Shown: in pieces, positions 1-11,246 of the stretch
Layout: each line of letters begins with the position of its first letter
How positions within the stretch are numbered: position 1 is the first letter of the stretch
Source of the DNA: Boswellia sacra
Taxonomy: Eukaryota; Streptophyta; Magnoliopsida; Sapindales; Burseraceae
Direction: 5' to 3'
DNA: 64,000 nt
Assembly: GCA_013180625.2 (NCBI GenBank)
Contig: SNVD02011186.1
Coordinates: 124,001 to 188,000, forward strand
The notes under the pieces: model-generated
Told to the model about the DNA's origin: nothing
Databases searched by the model: none
What the model saw: the letters and a program-made list of their open reading frames with translations, nothing else
Position numbers and translations under genes: made by a program

Positions 1-148
1 ATCTCTTGTTTTTTAATTCCTGTTTTTTACACCCATCTCCGCCCTTCTCTCTCATCCTTCTCTCTAAATCCCTAATTTCATCTCTGAAATTCCCTCTCAA
101 ATCTCACAGAAATTCCGTCTCAAATCTCAAATGTCACTTTCCTTCCCT

Positions 149-2568
149 CTCAAATTCTTAGTGATCCATTGGGAACTATAACCTTTGATTCATCATTATC
201 TTTTGCTAACCTGTTCGATCTTGGCAAGGATATAGGAGATGCTGGTCAAGCTGGAGATGAGACTAGTATGAATGCTGAGGAGATTGAGAGAAGTGAGGAG
301 GACGAAGCGAGGCTTGAGAGGGAGGAGAAGGAGCTTTCTACTATACTCAAAGGCATGATTTTATATCTCTTTTAATGTTCAACTTGGTAGATAAACGTAA
401 AAATAAATTTTGCATGTACTATTAGCACCAAAATTCAGTTCTTCGTCCCTGTTCTTAATGTCGTAAGTATGATTGTGATAGTGATTTGAGTAAATTATTA
501 CTTTGGGTGTCACTGAATCTTGACGGGGATTGTTGAAGTTTTTACAGTAAAAATTGATAATTTCAAATTGCATTTCGATATATTGAGTTACTTTGAATAT
601 ATCTTTAGTTTAATTTTACGTGAGTGATAACAAGAAGGGACTTATATCATGGATCAAATCAAATTGAATTTGTCCTTGAGACAAGTCTAGTCGGAATAGG
701 TGGTCCTTTGGGAATCTTTCTTTAGTTATAGAGGGCCTTTCATTAAGTTCTTGGGTTTAGCAAGAAGTGGGTCTTTATTTATGGATTTAGTGTAGGAAAC
801 TAATATATTATAGATGAGGTGTTTTTCGAGTGGCATGGATGACTAAGAGTGAGTCATGCCATGATGGTAAATGATGTGGTAATTGTTCCGTGGTTGAGCA
901 GAATGATGTTTCTGATAGTGGAGATTAAGAAAGGGAGTAGAGGGCATGGGGGTACATTGAGAAGCTTGTTTTGAAGTTTGTGGGTTCCACTAATTTGTGT
1001 TTATAGCTCTTCTTAAATGGGTTTTAATTTCTGCTCAAAGAAGTGTCTGGAATTTTTTTTTTATGTTTGCAGTAAATTTATAGTTTATAGTTTCTGTGTG
1101 ATTGGCCTTACGTCTTTTTATGTGATTTTTAGACAGATTATTGCTGGAGGTTGTAATGTTTTTAATATGCTTGCTTGCTTGCAGGTCCAAATAGAGCATT
1201 TGGTGACCTTATGGCAGTATTTGGTATCACTGATGCAATGCTTGATAGTTTGATTGCACTGAAGGATATGGAAGGGGTTGAAGGATTGCCCTCTCTAAGT
1301 GAAATTGAAGACATACGGTATTAAAAGAATACAAAAAAATCCACAAGAGCTGATATAAAACACCAGATAAGAGGAAGTTGCCAAAGCAAGAGTGAGAAAA
1401 CGGGAAGGAGGAAATGCAGTATAGCCCGTGTTTGGGTTCAACCTGGTGATGGAAATTTTATTGTTAATGATAAAGAATTTGATGTATATTTCCCAATGCT
1501 TGATCACCGCGCTGTTCTTCTTCGACCTTTTACTGAGACTAAGACCTTGGGTCTTTGGGATGTTAATTGTACTATTAAAGGTGGTGGTGTTTCAGGTAAG
1601 CCTAAGTTTCTGTAACTACAGATCATGTTATAACCCTTATATAAGTTTTGGTATCATTCTGGATTTCAAGTTAATTAATTCTTTGTCCCTGCTTTTATAT
1701 ATATTTATAGATCTTAACATTTTCAACTGCATTTTTCTTCTCCAATGCACTTTTTCAGTATAAAATTACTAAATCATGTACATTTTCTTTGTGGTTAGGT
1801 TCAGCAGCCCTGTGAATTGTTTTAAAGTTGCTCATTTTGTAGCAATATTTTTTTCATGACCTTTTTCCCCATAGTTCTTAGTTTGATTTTCTTTTCTTCC
1901 TTAAGTATAAGGAATAAACTTTTTGAGGATGTGTATATTTGAAATGTATGCTTTAGTTTAGTTCTATGTTATAGGTTTAGGACTGAAATTAAGGAACAAT
2001 GGTTAAGTTGAATATGAAGAACCTGAACTGAAAAGGTTGCCAGCTTGAATTGAATGACTGATGACTGAGAACCACATTAAGTGCGAAATTGAGAGTTTAT
2101 TTTAGGATGAGCCTATGACATGTTCATTAATGTTTGACTCTATATGATGGTTGCATTTGAATTTCTTGCTGTCTAATTGTCCCTTGGCCTGCACGTTACA
2201 GGTCAAGTTGGAGCAATTCGGTTAGGTATCAACAGGGCATTGCAGAACTAGGAACCAGACTTGCGTCCTGTACTCAGATCTGGTATATAAGCTTTTTTTT
2301 TTTAAATAATGCCTCACAACATGATAAATTTTAGGCCATGTGTATTCCAATAACATGTTGCAGTTCATAAGGAGAACTAATTCTCTCCTTGTTAAATCTT
2401 CTGTTTTTGGACTGAAATAGCTTTTGTATGGCTTCATTACGGTCTAATTACTAAAACAGCTTATGTTTGTTACCAGCTGGTTTCTTGACAAGAGATCCAC
2501 GTGTGGTGGAGAGGAAAAAACCAGGGAAGGCTAAAGCAAGAAAGAGCTTTCAATGGGTTAAGCGTTGA
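149..2568 (+). pseudogene. RPS9M: Decayed copy of mitochondrial ribosomal protein S9 (uS9m)
   Basis: The translation matches plant mitochondrial uS9, including the C-terminal block ending in [17 protein letters not shown] that forms the tail of uS9. Four exon pieces can be followed: about 149-352, 1185-1595, 2202-2282 and 2477-2568. The last three are bounded by normal GT/AG sites in matching phase, so this is a duplicated gene copy and not a processed one. It is broken: no ATG fits the first exon, its donor reads GC instead of GT at 353, there is a TAA at 1322 and a TAG at 2249 (probably a former Trp codon), and the stretch before the TGRRKCSIARVW motif is shortened and scrambled. A functional parent copy is presumably elsewhere. 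Family assignment is confident; loss of function is a strong inference. Confidence 0.85.
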
Positions 2569-2872
2569 TCAGCTGTTGGGATTTGCTTTTTGGATGTCAA
2601 TCTCCTATGGAACTTCAATTTTGCCGCATTATATATAGCTGGTTTTACATTTCTTTTGTAATGTAGCTTGTAATTTAGATTTTAAAACTCTAAAATGGTG
2701 GTAGAGCTCAAAGTTTTATATACTTTAATATGAATTATTGCTACCCACTAAGATGTGTCGGCATCGACTTTTCTGTCTTTTGAATGACCATTTACCAAAC
2801 TTTTTGCTTTATGTATTGTCTTCATTTCCTACATAAAGAGAGAAGTAGACCAAAAGTTCGTCTGTGTTATAG
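2569..2872. other. Spacer with no recognised feature
   Basis: AT-rich sequence following the RPS9 pseudogene, probably including its former 3' untranslated region. I see no coding or repeat structure here. Confidence 0.5.
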
Positions 2873-3143
2873 GACTTTTTACGGCGGGCAGAAGGCTCGC
2901 AGTAAATACTTTTAACTGCAGGCCGTCCGCCTGCGGTAAAAAAGTTCCACCAGACCACAAATGTTTACAGCGGGCGTTGTGCCTGCGGTAAAACTCTTTT
3001 TACCGCGGGCCAAAACCGCGGTAAAAAGTAAAATAAGTTTTTACAGCGCCATTTTATACGGCGGGCTTAAACCGCCGTATGCCTACCGTAGAAGGCTTTT
3101 TACTGTGGTTTCGACCCGCGGTAAAAAGCTTATTTTCTTGTAG
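2873..3143. mobile_element. CACTA-type transposon end, small non-autonomous or truncated copy
   Basis: The right edge ends in TTTTCTTGTAGTG, the reverse complement of the CACTACAAGAAAA terminus typical of plant CACTA (En/Spm) elements. Inside are many short GC-rich subterminal motifs in both directions, variants of TTTTTACCGCGGG and CGCGGTAAAAAG, standing out from the AT-rich surroundings. Arrays of this kind are where CACTA transposases bind. No clear left CACTA terminus is visible; motifs start near 2873. No transposase is present. Confidence 0.65.
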
Positions 3144-3588
3144 TGATCATTACACAATGGATTAACGGACGGGGGAAGGGCATCCCCAATCCACTTAGAC
3201 TTCATGGCAGCGATACTCTTATTGTAGGCACAATTCTCCACTTTCTCCCAAGCCATTAATTCCAACCAAATTAAAAGAACTAACAATAAACAAAAAGAAG
3301 GGAGAGACAAATAAAAGCAAAGAGAAGGAGCTAACTATAACGGTGGAGGAGGTGTTGATTGGTGGTGCACTGTGAAAGGGTTAAGCAAGATCGTGAGGTG
3401 GAGACGTGGAGGATCAAAGCGGCAGTAGTGAAAGGGTTAAGACTTAAGAGAAGAGAAAATGAGTTTAGGGTTAAGAGATTTTAAGCTTAGGGCAAACGGG
3501 TTTCATGAGTTGTAAAACATATATATGTTTAAAATTTTATAAACCAATAAAAATGTGACATGTAAGATTTTTTTAATATACATACACA
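3144..3588. other. Spacer between CACTA-like end and pararetrovirus relic
   Basis: The minus strand has a short open stretch (about 3150-3255) that could be a scrap of coding sequence, but I do not recognise it. The remainder is purine-rich on the plus strand with no clear feature. Confidence 0.4.
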
Positions 3589-3625
3589 TCCAAAAAAACA
3601 TATAACGCCTTAACATATATATAGC
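3589..3625. repeat. Left arm of 37-bp inverted repeat flanking the viral relic
   Basis: Reverse complement of 7782-7818 with a single mismatch by eye. The shared core includes GTTAAGGCGTTAT. The arm lies about 55 nt outside the first viral-like codons. Confidence 0.8.
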
Positions 3626-6248
3626 AATTATATCTATATTCTCCTTTTGTGGTAAGACCCTGAGAGGCAACATAAGAACAATGGATAACCAAGAGATAGC
3701 AAAGACTGAATTGTCAAAATCTTCTTCAGAAATTCCTTCTTCTAGTTCGGTCACAAACTTTCATTATGAAGCAGAGTATGAGTCAGATACCAAACCTAAC
3801 TCTCTACAACATTTTCATCTAGATCCTCTTAATCCTTATAAGTTCTATGATGTCAATGTTCTTATTCCTAAACTAAAAACCCTCGTTCCCTTCAGAACCC
3901 CTAAACTCAAGTCCGTGTATAAGTCCTCAGAAGTGTCAGTCTAGTCTATTTCCTCTAGTTCGTCAGAAACCTATCTTCCTATTATTTCTGCACCAGATAT
4001 CCAAAGATATGGTCGTGAAGGCTGCCGTGGAATTCATTTGGGAGCAATTCGAATAGGATTGCAATCATTATTCCTTGGTGGTAAAAATGTTACTTGTTTC
4101 ATTGCTGTTTTAGATACTTGTTGGCAGTCTTTTGAAAAGGCTTTGATATCAGCTGTTGAGGTAGGTCTTAATCAAGGTCATGTCATTATACAAGTTGAGC
4201 CTAACTTTACCCTTGATATTTCCAAGCCTACTTTGCCAAACACTATCAAAGTCATGATCCAGTTACATTGATTAGAAATGAATCCCAATGAGTCAGCCCT
4301 TGCAATTCATCATTCCATGACCTATAAAGTCCAAACACATCTCTTTTCCTTGAACCACACAAATATGCCTATTACTAGACTCACTGGTAATGGTCTAATC
4401 ATTCAGCCTCAAACTTTCAAGCAAAATCAGCTCGTTTTTCCTCCCAAATGGATTAATGAGTATGAGCAGAATAACAAGCCTCAAACTGTTCATGACAAGC
4501 CAAAAATAGAAAAGCTGTCTATTGGCAGAACATCAGTTTCTTTTCCAAGAGAATCAGTTCCGATCTATCCTTGTGAAAAGTGTCAGTTGGAAGGCAGAAT
4601 CCTAGATCTTGCACTCATATGCCCAGAACTCATTTCCTTCCTAGATCTCATTCAGTGAGATATGGCGGATCAATCAATATGTTCAAATTTCCAGAAAATG
4701 ATTTCGTCTCTAATGCCTCTGGAAATTATGTTGCTGGAAGCTGGGTTGTTCAAAAGTTAGATCCAACAGAGTTTGGTCCTATTGAAAAGGCGGTCAACTG
4801 GCATAATACTAATGCTTTACAACAAAACAAAGCATTAGAAACTATTACTGAGCAGCAGGAGTAGATAAAGCAAGAACTTCATGAGATACGCAAGAGACTG
4901 AAGAAAGTTCATAGGCTTACAGTCAAACAACTTTCAGATGCACATGAAAAGCCTCGTCCGATCAATATGATTGTCAGCACTAGAGTTGATAGTGACTATT
5001 TTCTTAATCAAGTTCGTGAGGAGCAGCGGAGATACTTTGAGCAAAAGAAGAAAAAGAAAATTTCTTGGAAGAAAGACAAGCCAAGAAAGCATTCAGATAT
5101 TTGGGAAGAGAGTCCTATAGGCAACAGTATCAAAGGCTTTTGGAGAAATTATGATATGCCATATGTGTAGCCTTGGCCTATTCATGCCTCTGGATGGGAT
5201 GATGATCAATCTGGTTCTACATCAGATGGATCAAACAATTCCTCAGATTCTTCCTCTTCCTCAGTTGCTGAACCAGTTATGATGGAGCAGCCTCATATCC
5301 CTGCTAATCCAACTTATGTCGATACTACTGGCAGATTCAGGTAGAGAACTCCTCAGTTCAAACCAGACATGAGCAGAGGAGAAACATCAAGAGTTTCTTC
5401 TTCAGCAAATGTTGGTGAAAACCAAAATCAAGAAAATCAAGAAGAGCTCGATGTTCAAATTCAGGTGCCTAACGCTCCAAATGTAAAACTTTTTGGAATA
5501 TTGATAGACTAAAACCAGAAGAAAGACCAGCATATTTCGAAAAGATGCTAGCTTGGGCAGAAGGAGAAATTCAACGTGCTCCACATCTTAGCAAAAAAGC
5601 AGTCACTCTTCGACTGGTCTCAGGATTTCTTAGATCCTTGAAAAGATAGTGGGCAGATACATTTACTCTGGCAGAGAAATAGTATATCCTTAGTCGTGAT
5701 CAGCCATATAATGAGTTAATCAGATATATGGTTGCTCATTTCTTTGGTACTGGAGAGCGAGAAAGTGAAATTGTTGAGAAAGAATATCTTCAGAACAAGT
5801 GCTGTGATGTTCAAATGCTTGAGCAATATTTTCTCAAACAGGAGTCTCTCTACTTCAAATTTAACAAGCAGACAGATACAATCAAAAGAACTTTTGTTCT
5901 TAATATGCCAGGCCCAGTAGCAGAAATGTTCAAAGCAAAACTGAAAGCAGATGGGATAACTGATCTCGCATCGTACATCCTTGCAAGCCTTTATCGGCTG
6001 GCAACAGAAGTGATTCAAACTCATTGTCGCAATCAGGATCTCAAAAACACATGAAGCAGATTGAGAAAACTTCTCTTGCAAAATACTGTAACAAAAAGCC
6101 GCAAGAATTTGGATGTTCTCATCTATCACCTTACAAGTGCAAAAAAGAGAAGAATTCTAAGAAGAAATTTGCCAATTCCTGGAAGCAGAGCATAAAAACC
6201 AAGTATCGTTTTGTCAAAAAGCAAAAGTTTCCAAAGCAAACAGGCAAA

Positions 6249-6290
6249 TGTTTTATTTGTGGAAAGAAGGGACATTTTGCCAAGCAATGC
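6249..6290 (+). other. CCHC zinc knuckle of the viral coat-protein region
   Basis: Codons spell the C-X2-C-X4-H-X4-C pattern, preceded by a lysine-rich stretch. This is the nucleic-acid-binding knuckle found in caulimovirid coat proteins and retroelement Gag. Confidence 0.9.
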
Positions 6291-7079
6291 AAGAACAAAA
6301 AGAAAGCTCCTATCAGACTTCTTCAACTTATCAATCAGCCAGAATTTTCAGATGATTGGTATTACTGGTCAGATAATCCAGATAATGCTTTGTTCTCAAT
6401 TGAGGTCCAATCAGATGATTCAGAAGTTGAAACTAGCAGTACATCTAAAGTCATCATGAACATTCCTCGTGAGGTGCCTATTGATCTTACTATACAGTTC
6501 GGTCTAATTTTTCGTCCATATGTTAAAGTGGTAATTCAAATTTCTGATCAAGAACAAGTTGCTCTCTCTGCACTTATCGATATAGGAGCAGTTTCCTCTA
6601 TCATTCATAGTAGCTGTCTTCCAAAGTCTCTATTCATTCCTACAACAGTTCATTTTTCATCCGCTAGTGGAGATTTGTTTCAAAGTAGCAAATGCACTAG
6701 AGCTATTAATCTATTGCCATTTCATAAAAGGCATAGCCTTTTTGCATTTGATCAGTCAGGCGAAGACCTATTACTTGGGATGGATTTCCTAAGTATTCTC
6801 TCTCCCTTCACTTTTCATCCTGAAGGATTTGCATCACTATGCTTGATCCTGTCACTCAGAACACTTATTCTTGTCTGTTACCATGGATAGAGAAATTCTC
6901 CATCTCCAGGAGGGGTGAAAATGTCAAATCCCTTACTCCAAAGTTCGAAATAGAGCACAAAGAACTTCTAGAATGCTGTGGAGATGTTCCAAACAAGTTT
7001 TGGTCACGAGAACAATTCTTTGTTTCTCTTCCTTATAAAGATAATTAGGAGATGCCTCATCAAACAACTTCACATCTAG

Positions 7080-7781
7080 GATTACCACATGATGAAGATC
7101 TTTGCAGAGAAGAAATCTCTGAACTTCTCGAAATAGATCTCATCAGACCTTCAAAATCTGAGTGGGCAAGTCAAGCTTTCTATGTCAACAATCGAGCAGA
7201 ACGTGTTCGTGGAAAGAAAAGATTATGTATTGATTACAGAAAACTCAATGACTGTTTGCGTGATATTCGATATCCTGTTCCAAGAAAGATTTGTCTCTTA
7301 AAGAAAATGGCTAAGTCAAAGATCTATTCGAAGTTCGATATGAAGTCAGGATTTTGGCAAGTGGAAGTCAAAAAAGAAGATCGTACAAAATAGCTTTCAT
7401 AATGCCACATGGTCATTATGAGTGGAACGTGATGCCTTTCGGTCTCAAGAATGCTCCTTCAGAATATCAGACATGGATGATGTGTACAAAGACATAATTA
7501 AATTTTATCTTGTATACATTGATGATGTCCTTATCTTCAGCAATAATGAAGAAGATCATGTCCAGCATCTTAAACAGTTCAAGAGTTTGACTTTTGGGCA
7601 TGACTTGGTCTTATTTGAAAGAAAGATGTTCATTGGAATCTCAGAAGTAGATTTTCTTGGATTGCATATCAAAGATGGCTACACTACGCTAATGCCACAT
7701 ATTGCTGAAAAGATATTCTTATTCCCTGACAAGTTGACAAGCAGAAAGATGATTCAACAATTCTTGGGAATTGTCAATTAT
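7080..7781 (+). other. Reverse transcriptase remnant of the viral relic
   Basis: Recognisable RT blocks occur in order: the DYRKLND region near 7230, the FDMKSGFWQ block near 7335, the PFGLKNAP block near 7435 (another frame) and YIDDV at 7515-7529. Sequence expected between PFGLKNAP and the YIDDV block is missing, so an internal deletion as well as a frame change is likely. Homology ends just before RNase H. Confidence 0.85.
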
Positions 7782-7818
7782 GCTATATATATGTTAAGGC
7801 GTTATTTGTTTTTTTGGA
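7782..7818. repeat. Right arm of 37-bp inverted repeat flanking the viral relic
   Basis: Inverted partner of 3589-3625. It begins exactly where recognisable RT sequence stops, so it marks one breakpoint of the relic. Confidence 0.8.
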
Positions 7819-8269
7819 GCACTAATTCTTTTAACTTAACTTTTAAAATAAATTATAATAATTTTTACTTAAGCACAAACATTATATTATTTCAAAATAA
7901 AATTTTTATTGAGATTTTTAATTCCTTGATTTTTATCAAAAAATTAAATAATGTTATTTTCATCATTTTGAAATTATAAAATAATTTTATTTAATTCATA
8001 CAATTTCCATGCTTAAAATTTTACTTTTCTATAATTTAATATTAAAAAATTCATGATTTTCATATAGACGATAATATTATTTTTATTTAATGATTTTTTA
8101 AAATTATTTTTTCAATTTTATATTGAAACATAAAATTAGATTATTTAATTATTATTTTGATATTTTAACTTCTTTATTTTATTGAAATTGAAAATATTAT
8201 ATTAACATATTTAAAAGAGAAGATGAAAAGATAGTGGGAAATGTGAGAGGGAAAAGGGAAAGATTACAT
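7819..8269. other. Very AT-rich spacer
   Basis: Almost only A and T with no open frame of interest. It may belong to whichever element carries the inverted repeats, but nothing proves it. Confidence 0.5.
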
Positions 8270-8451
8270 ATTTACATACTTGTCACACTTTTAAAAATGT
8301 GATAAATATATAATTGAATAAAATAAAAAGTGACAAATAAGATGAATAAACAAGTTTGACGTCCAAACCAGTGTTATATTTCTCACTTTTTTAAAAAATC
8401 GTCAAATAAAAAAATTGCAAAGTGACAAATATGCGAAAAATTATTGTAGTG
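8270..8451. mobile_element. Second CACTA-like transposon end
   Basis: The edge reads TTATTGTAGTG at 8441-8451, i.e. CACTACAATAA on the other strand. Inside are repeated short motifs such as AAGTGACAAAT and its inverted forms, resembling a subterminal array. The motifs differ from those at 2873-3143, so this is a different family. The opposite end was not found. Confidence 0.45.
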
Positions 8452-8556
8452 AAGTCTAAAGAATTCACATATATGAGAAATTTAACCAATAAAACCTTAA
8501 AAATTACATAATAGTTCCAAAATTTTAAAACTTCACAAAGATACCCCTACATCCTC

Positions 8557-8686
8557 TAGGGGCTGGACCCAGACCCGGACCCGCCTCGAACAGGGCAGTA
8601 CATTCAAAAAGGATGGGTAAAGACCCGCCCCTAAAGCACAGGTCATGGCAGGACCTCGGACCCAATGGGTTTTTTTGCCATCCCTA
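8557..8686. mobile_element. Small hAT-like element (MITE), tentative
   Basis: The ends read TAGGGGCTGG and, on the opposite strand, TAGGGATGGC, enclosing GACCCGGACCCG-type tracts. Plant non-autonomous hAT elements often have this TAGGG(A/G)TGGC terminus and GGGTC-rich interior. I could not see a convincing 8-bp duplication. Confidence 0.4.
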
Positions 8687-9214
8687 GTTCTAAAAATTCA
8701 AATAAATCAATTCAATAAAATCGGACAAAAAGCTCGACATATACAAGGCTCGACAAGAAAAAAATTTGTCGAGTATTCGACATAATATCGAGTGTCGAAC
8801 TCGAGATTTTGTACCTCAACACTGGACAAAAAGCAGATATATACTCGACATAAAAGAAACTCGAGAAAAAGATATATTAGCTCGACACTCGACAGAGTAA
8901 CGACTCGACACTAGTTAATCTGTCAATCAAAAGCGCTTCATAACCGTGTCGAGTGAATACAGTCAAGTGTCGTTCTTTTCCTCATGTTGTCGAGCCAAAA
9001 TCCTCCATTTTCGCACCCAACAAGCTTCAAATCATCATCTTCACAATATAATAACACAAATTTCATCATTTCTAACCCTATTCAAAAAAATATTTCATTC
9101 GAAAACGAATCTAAAACCCTAGAAATTCAACTTAAAATTTCAAAATTTTCACAGGCATTATTTGATTCATAACAATTGATTACGAATGCACAACATATAA
9201 GCTTCATGAATTGC

Positions 9215-9219
9215 ACTAA
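9215..9219. repeat. Target-site duplication, left copy (ACTAA)
   Basis: ACTAA directly precedes the TGTAAC start of the LTR and recurs immediately after its GTTACA end at 11242-11246. Confidence 0.9.
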
Positions 9220-11241
9220 TGTAACAACCCTAATTTTCCTAGGGCTATATGAGTCATTATGGAATTAGTCTAGGATAATAATTATGACTTTAATAAGTTA
9301 AAAAAAAAGAAAAAGAAAAGAGTATTATTTATATTTAAATTAGAAGTTTTATTCCTTTAGGATACCTTAACCCTATCTAGTATATAAGCAATATTATAAT
9401 ATTGCAAATAGGGTTTCTAACGTAAAAATTTTAGGGGAGGCTTTGGAACTCAGAGATTTCAAGGTAAGATTATATTTCTTTTAGTTTGATTTAATAATCT
9501 TTATTAGAATTATTTTTGTTGTCTAGATTTGTGCTAGGGTTTCTGCAGAGAATTTATGAACAGCTTAGGATTTTTGAATTTGTTTGGATATTTACAATTC
9601 GATTTTCAGCCTTTTTTTTTATATGTTATTATATACATGTATATGAATGTATAAAATTTTATTTCACAAAAAATATTAAGATTTCAATTTATTACGAATT
9701 TTTGAACTCTCTATTGAAAATCTGGAAAATACTGCAATTTCTGGATGTTGCAAATTTCGGAATTTTTTTTCATATGCTAGAGGAGTCAGAAATTCCTCAA
9801 ATTTTATATGCTGCTTCTTCAAGGTAATATATACGTTTCTGCAAATTTTCATGATTTTTAAACGTGTAGAATAAGTTTTATGAAATTTTGAGTTCGAAAC
9901 ATTTTAATCTGAAAATTCTAGACAGAATTGACTGGCAGAAAACGAAAATCATTTAAAAATAATTTCTGAACATAATTTGCTTTGAAAAATTTTCAGTTGA
10001 ATACTTCATGTGTCTAGTTTGCCTCTGCATAATTCTAGGTTAATCAGATTAGGATATAATTTTCTAAAATTTCTGGAATGAGCTCTGTTCTGGGTATCGG
10101 ACTTAGGCAGAACGGTTTGTCTAGGAATTTTAAGGGAATTTTATAGAACATTTGAGGTTTTGAGATCATGAATTTATCAAGATGTTTTCTGGTTATGTCT
10201 TAGGACAATCGTTGGACGAGTAGGAGCTAGGATATTTGTCTTTTCGGATCGATCAAGGTAAGTAACATCATATATGTACTATGGTTAAAGTGTAATGTGT
10301 TCTTAATAAATATTTTGATTTGTTGGAACATAATTTTATGTGATATTATATGAATTATTTTCTGTTTTAGAATGAAAATTATGGAATTAGAGTTTTAGCA
10401 AAGTGTTTAAATTGATTCTCAAAAACTGTTTTCATGTTAAAGACAGTTTTTAGTGAAAGGAACTTTTGACGAATCTTATTATTATCTATGAAAAGTTATT
10501 TGTATATGTACTTTGAGGATTGTGTGATTTGCAATGGTTTTTGGAATGTTTTGACTCATTGTCCTTAGTATCGATATGAATTCTGAACCCAGCTGTGGTA
10601 TTAGTGTGCACACGACTTTTAGACCGGGTCACCGGGGATACAGGTGACATACTTTTGGACTGAGTCACCGGGGATACAGGTGACATACTTTTGGACCGGG
10701 TCACCGGGGATACAGGTGACATATTTTTGGGTCGGGTCACCGGGATTACAGGTGACATATTTCTGGGCCGGGTCATCGAGATTACGGGTGACACTATGTG
10801 ACATGAGTCGATAAATGTCTTTTTGATCTCTAATGATTGTGAATGACTTCTTTAATCGTAAATGTTACAAATGTTTATAACTCCGTTTTATTAAGATATG
10901 ATGTTTTTATAATTGTTTTAAGATACTAATGGTTGTGTATGATTTTACTTACTGAGTTGACGGCTCACCTCTCGTCTCCAACATTTTTGCAGAGTAGTCT
11001 CGAAAGTTAGTGGTTGGACTTGCTGATTGATGTCGAGACTTAAGTTCAAATTTTTTTTTATTTACAATTGTGTTTGGAACTTTAGATTGTAAGACTTTGT
11101 TTTGATTAGAGAGACATTAAATGTATTGTTCGGTTCATTTTTTTCTAATAAGAGGGATTATTAAAGTATTGTTTAGAGATGTATTATTAGTGATTTCTTA
11201 TTATTTTAGCAATGTATGTGTTCCGATTTTGGGGCGTTACA
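9220..11241. mobile_element. Solo LTR of an LTR retrotransposon, about 2.0 kb
   Basis: It begins TGTAACAACCC and ends GGGGCGTTACA, the TG...CA pattern with TGTAAC/GTTACA tips common in plant Ty3/gypsy LTRs. A perfect 5-bp duplication ACTAA flanks it. There is no gag-pol and no second LTR, so the internal part was probably lost by recombination between two LTRs. Inside is a five-unit 36-bp tandem array. Assignment to Ty3/gypsy rests on the tips only. The short open frames inside are not genes. Confidence 0.85.
10622..10795. repeat. Tandem repeat, 36-bp unit, about 5 copies, inside the LTR
   Basis: Units start at 10622, 10658, 10694, 10730 and 10766, each with the core GGGTCACCGGGGATACAGG or a close variant. 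The first three are nearly identical and the last two are more diverged. Confidence 0.9.
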
Positions 11242-11246
11242 ACTAA
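11242..11246. repeat. Target-site duplication, right copy (ACTAA)
   Basis: Exact repeat of 9215-9219 directly after the LTR. Confidence 0.9.

Larger units (their letters stand above)
3681..7781 (+). mobile_element. Endogenous pararetrovirus relic (Caulimoviridae, petuvirus-like), truncated and broken
   Basis: A long plus-strand coding relic shows the domain order of a caulimovirid polyprotein: a 30K-type movement-protein region near 4000-4270, a coat/nucleocapsid part with a CCHC zinc knuckle at 6249-6290, an aspartic-protease region near 6579, and a reverse transcriptase from about 7080 with its YIDDV site at 7515-7529. The order with the movement region first in one long frame fits petuviruses. 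It is inactive. In-frame stops occur at about 3942, 4269, 4862 and 5168; frame changes lie near 4600, between 5170 and 5730, near 6040, near 6850 and near 7400; the protease active-site triplet reads D-I-G instead of D-T-G; and the RNase H domain is absent because the homology stops at 7781. Integrated caulimovirids have no integrase and enter plant DNA by illegitimate repair. Genus is an inference. Confidence 0.85.

Noticed and set aside
10486..10804. Minus-strand open frames with repeated 12-residue units
   Set aside because: They are the translation of the 36-bp tandem array inside the solo LTR, not a gene.
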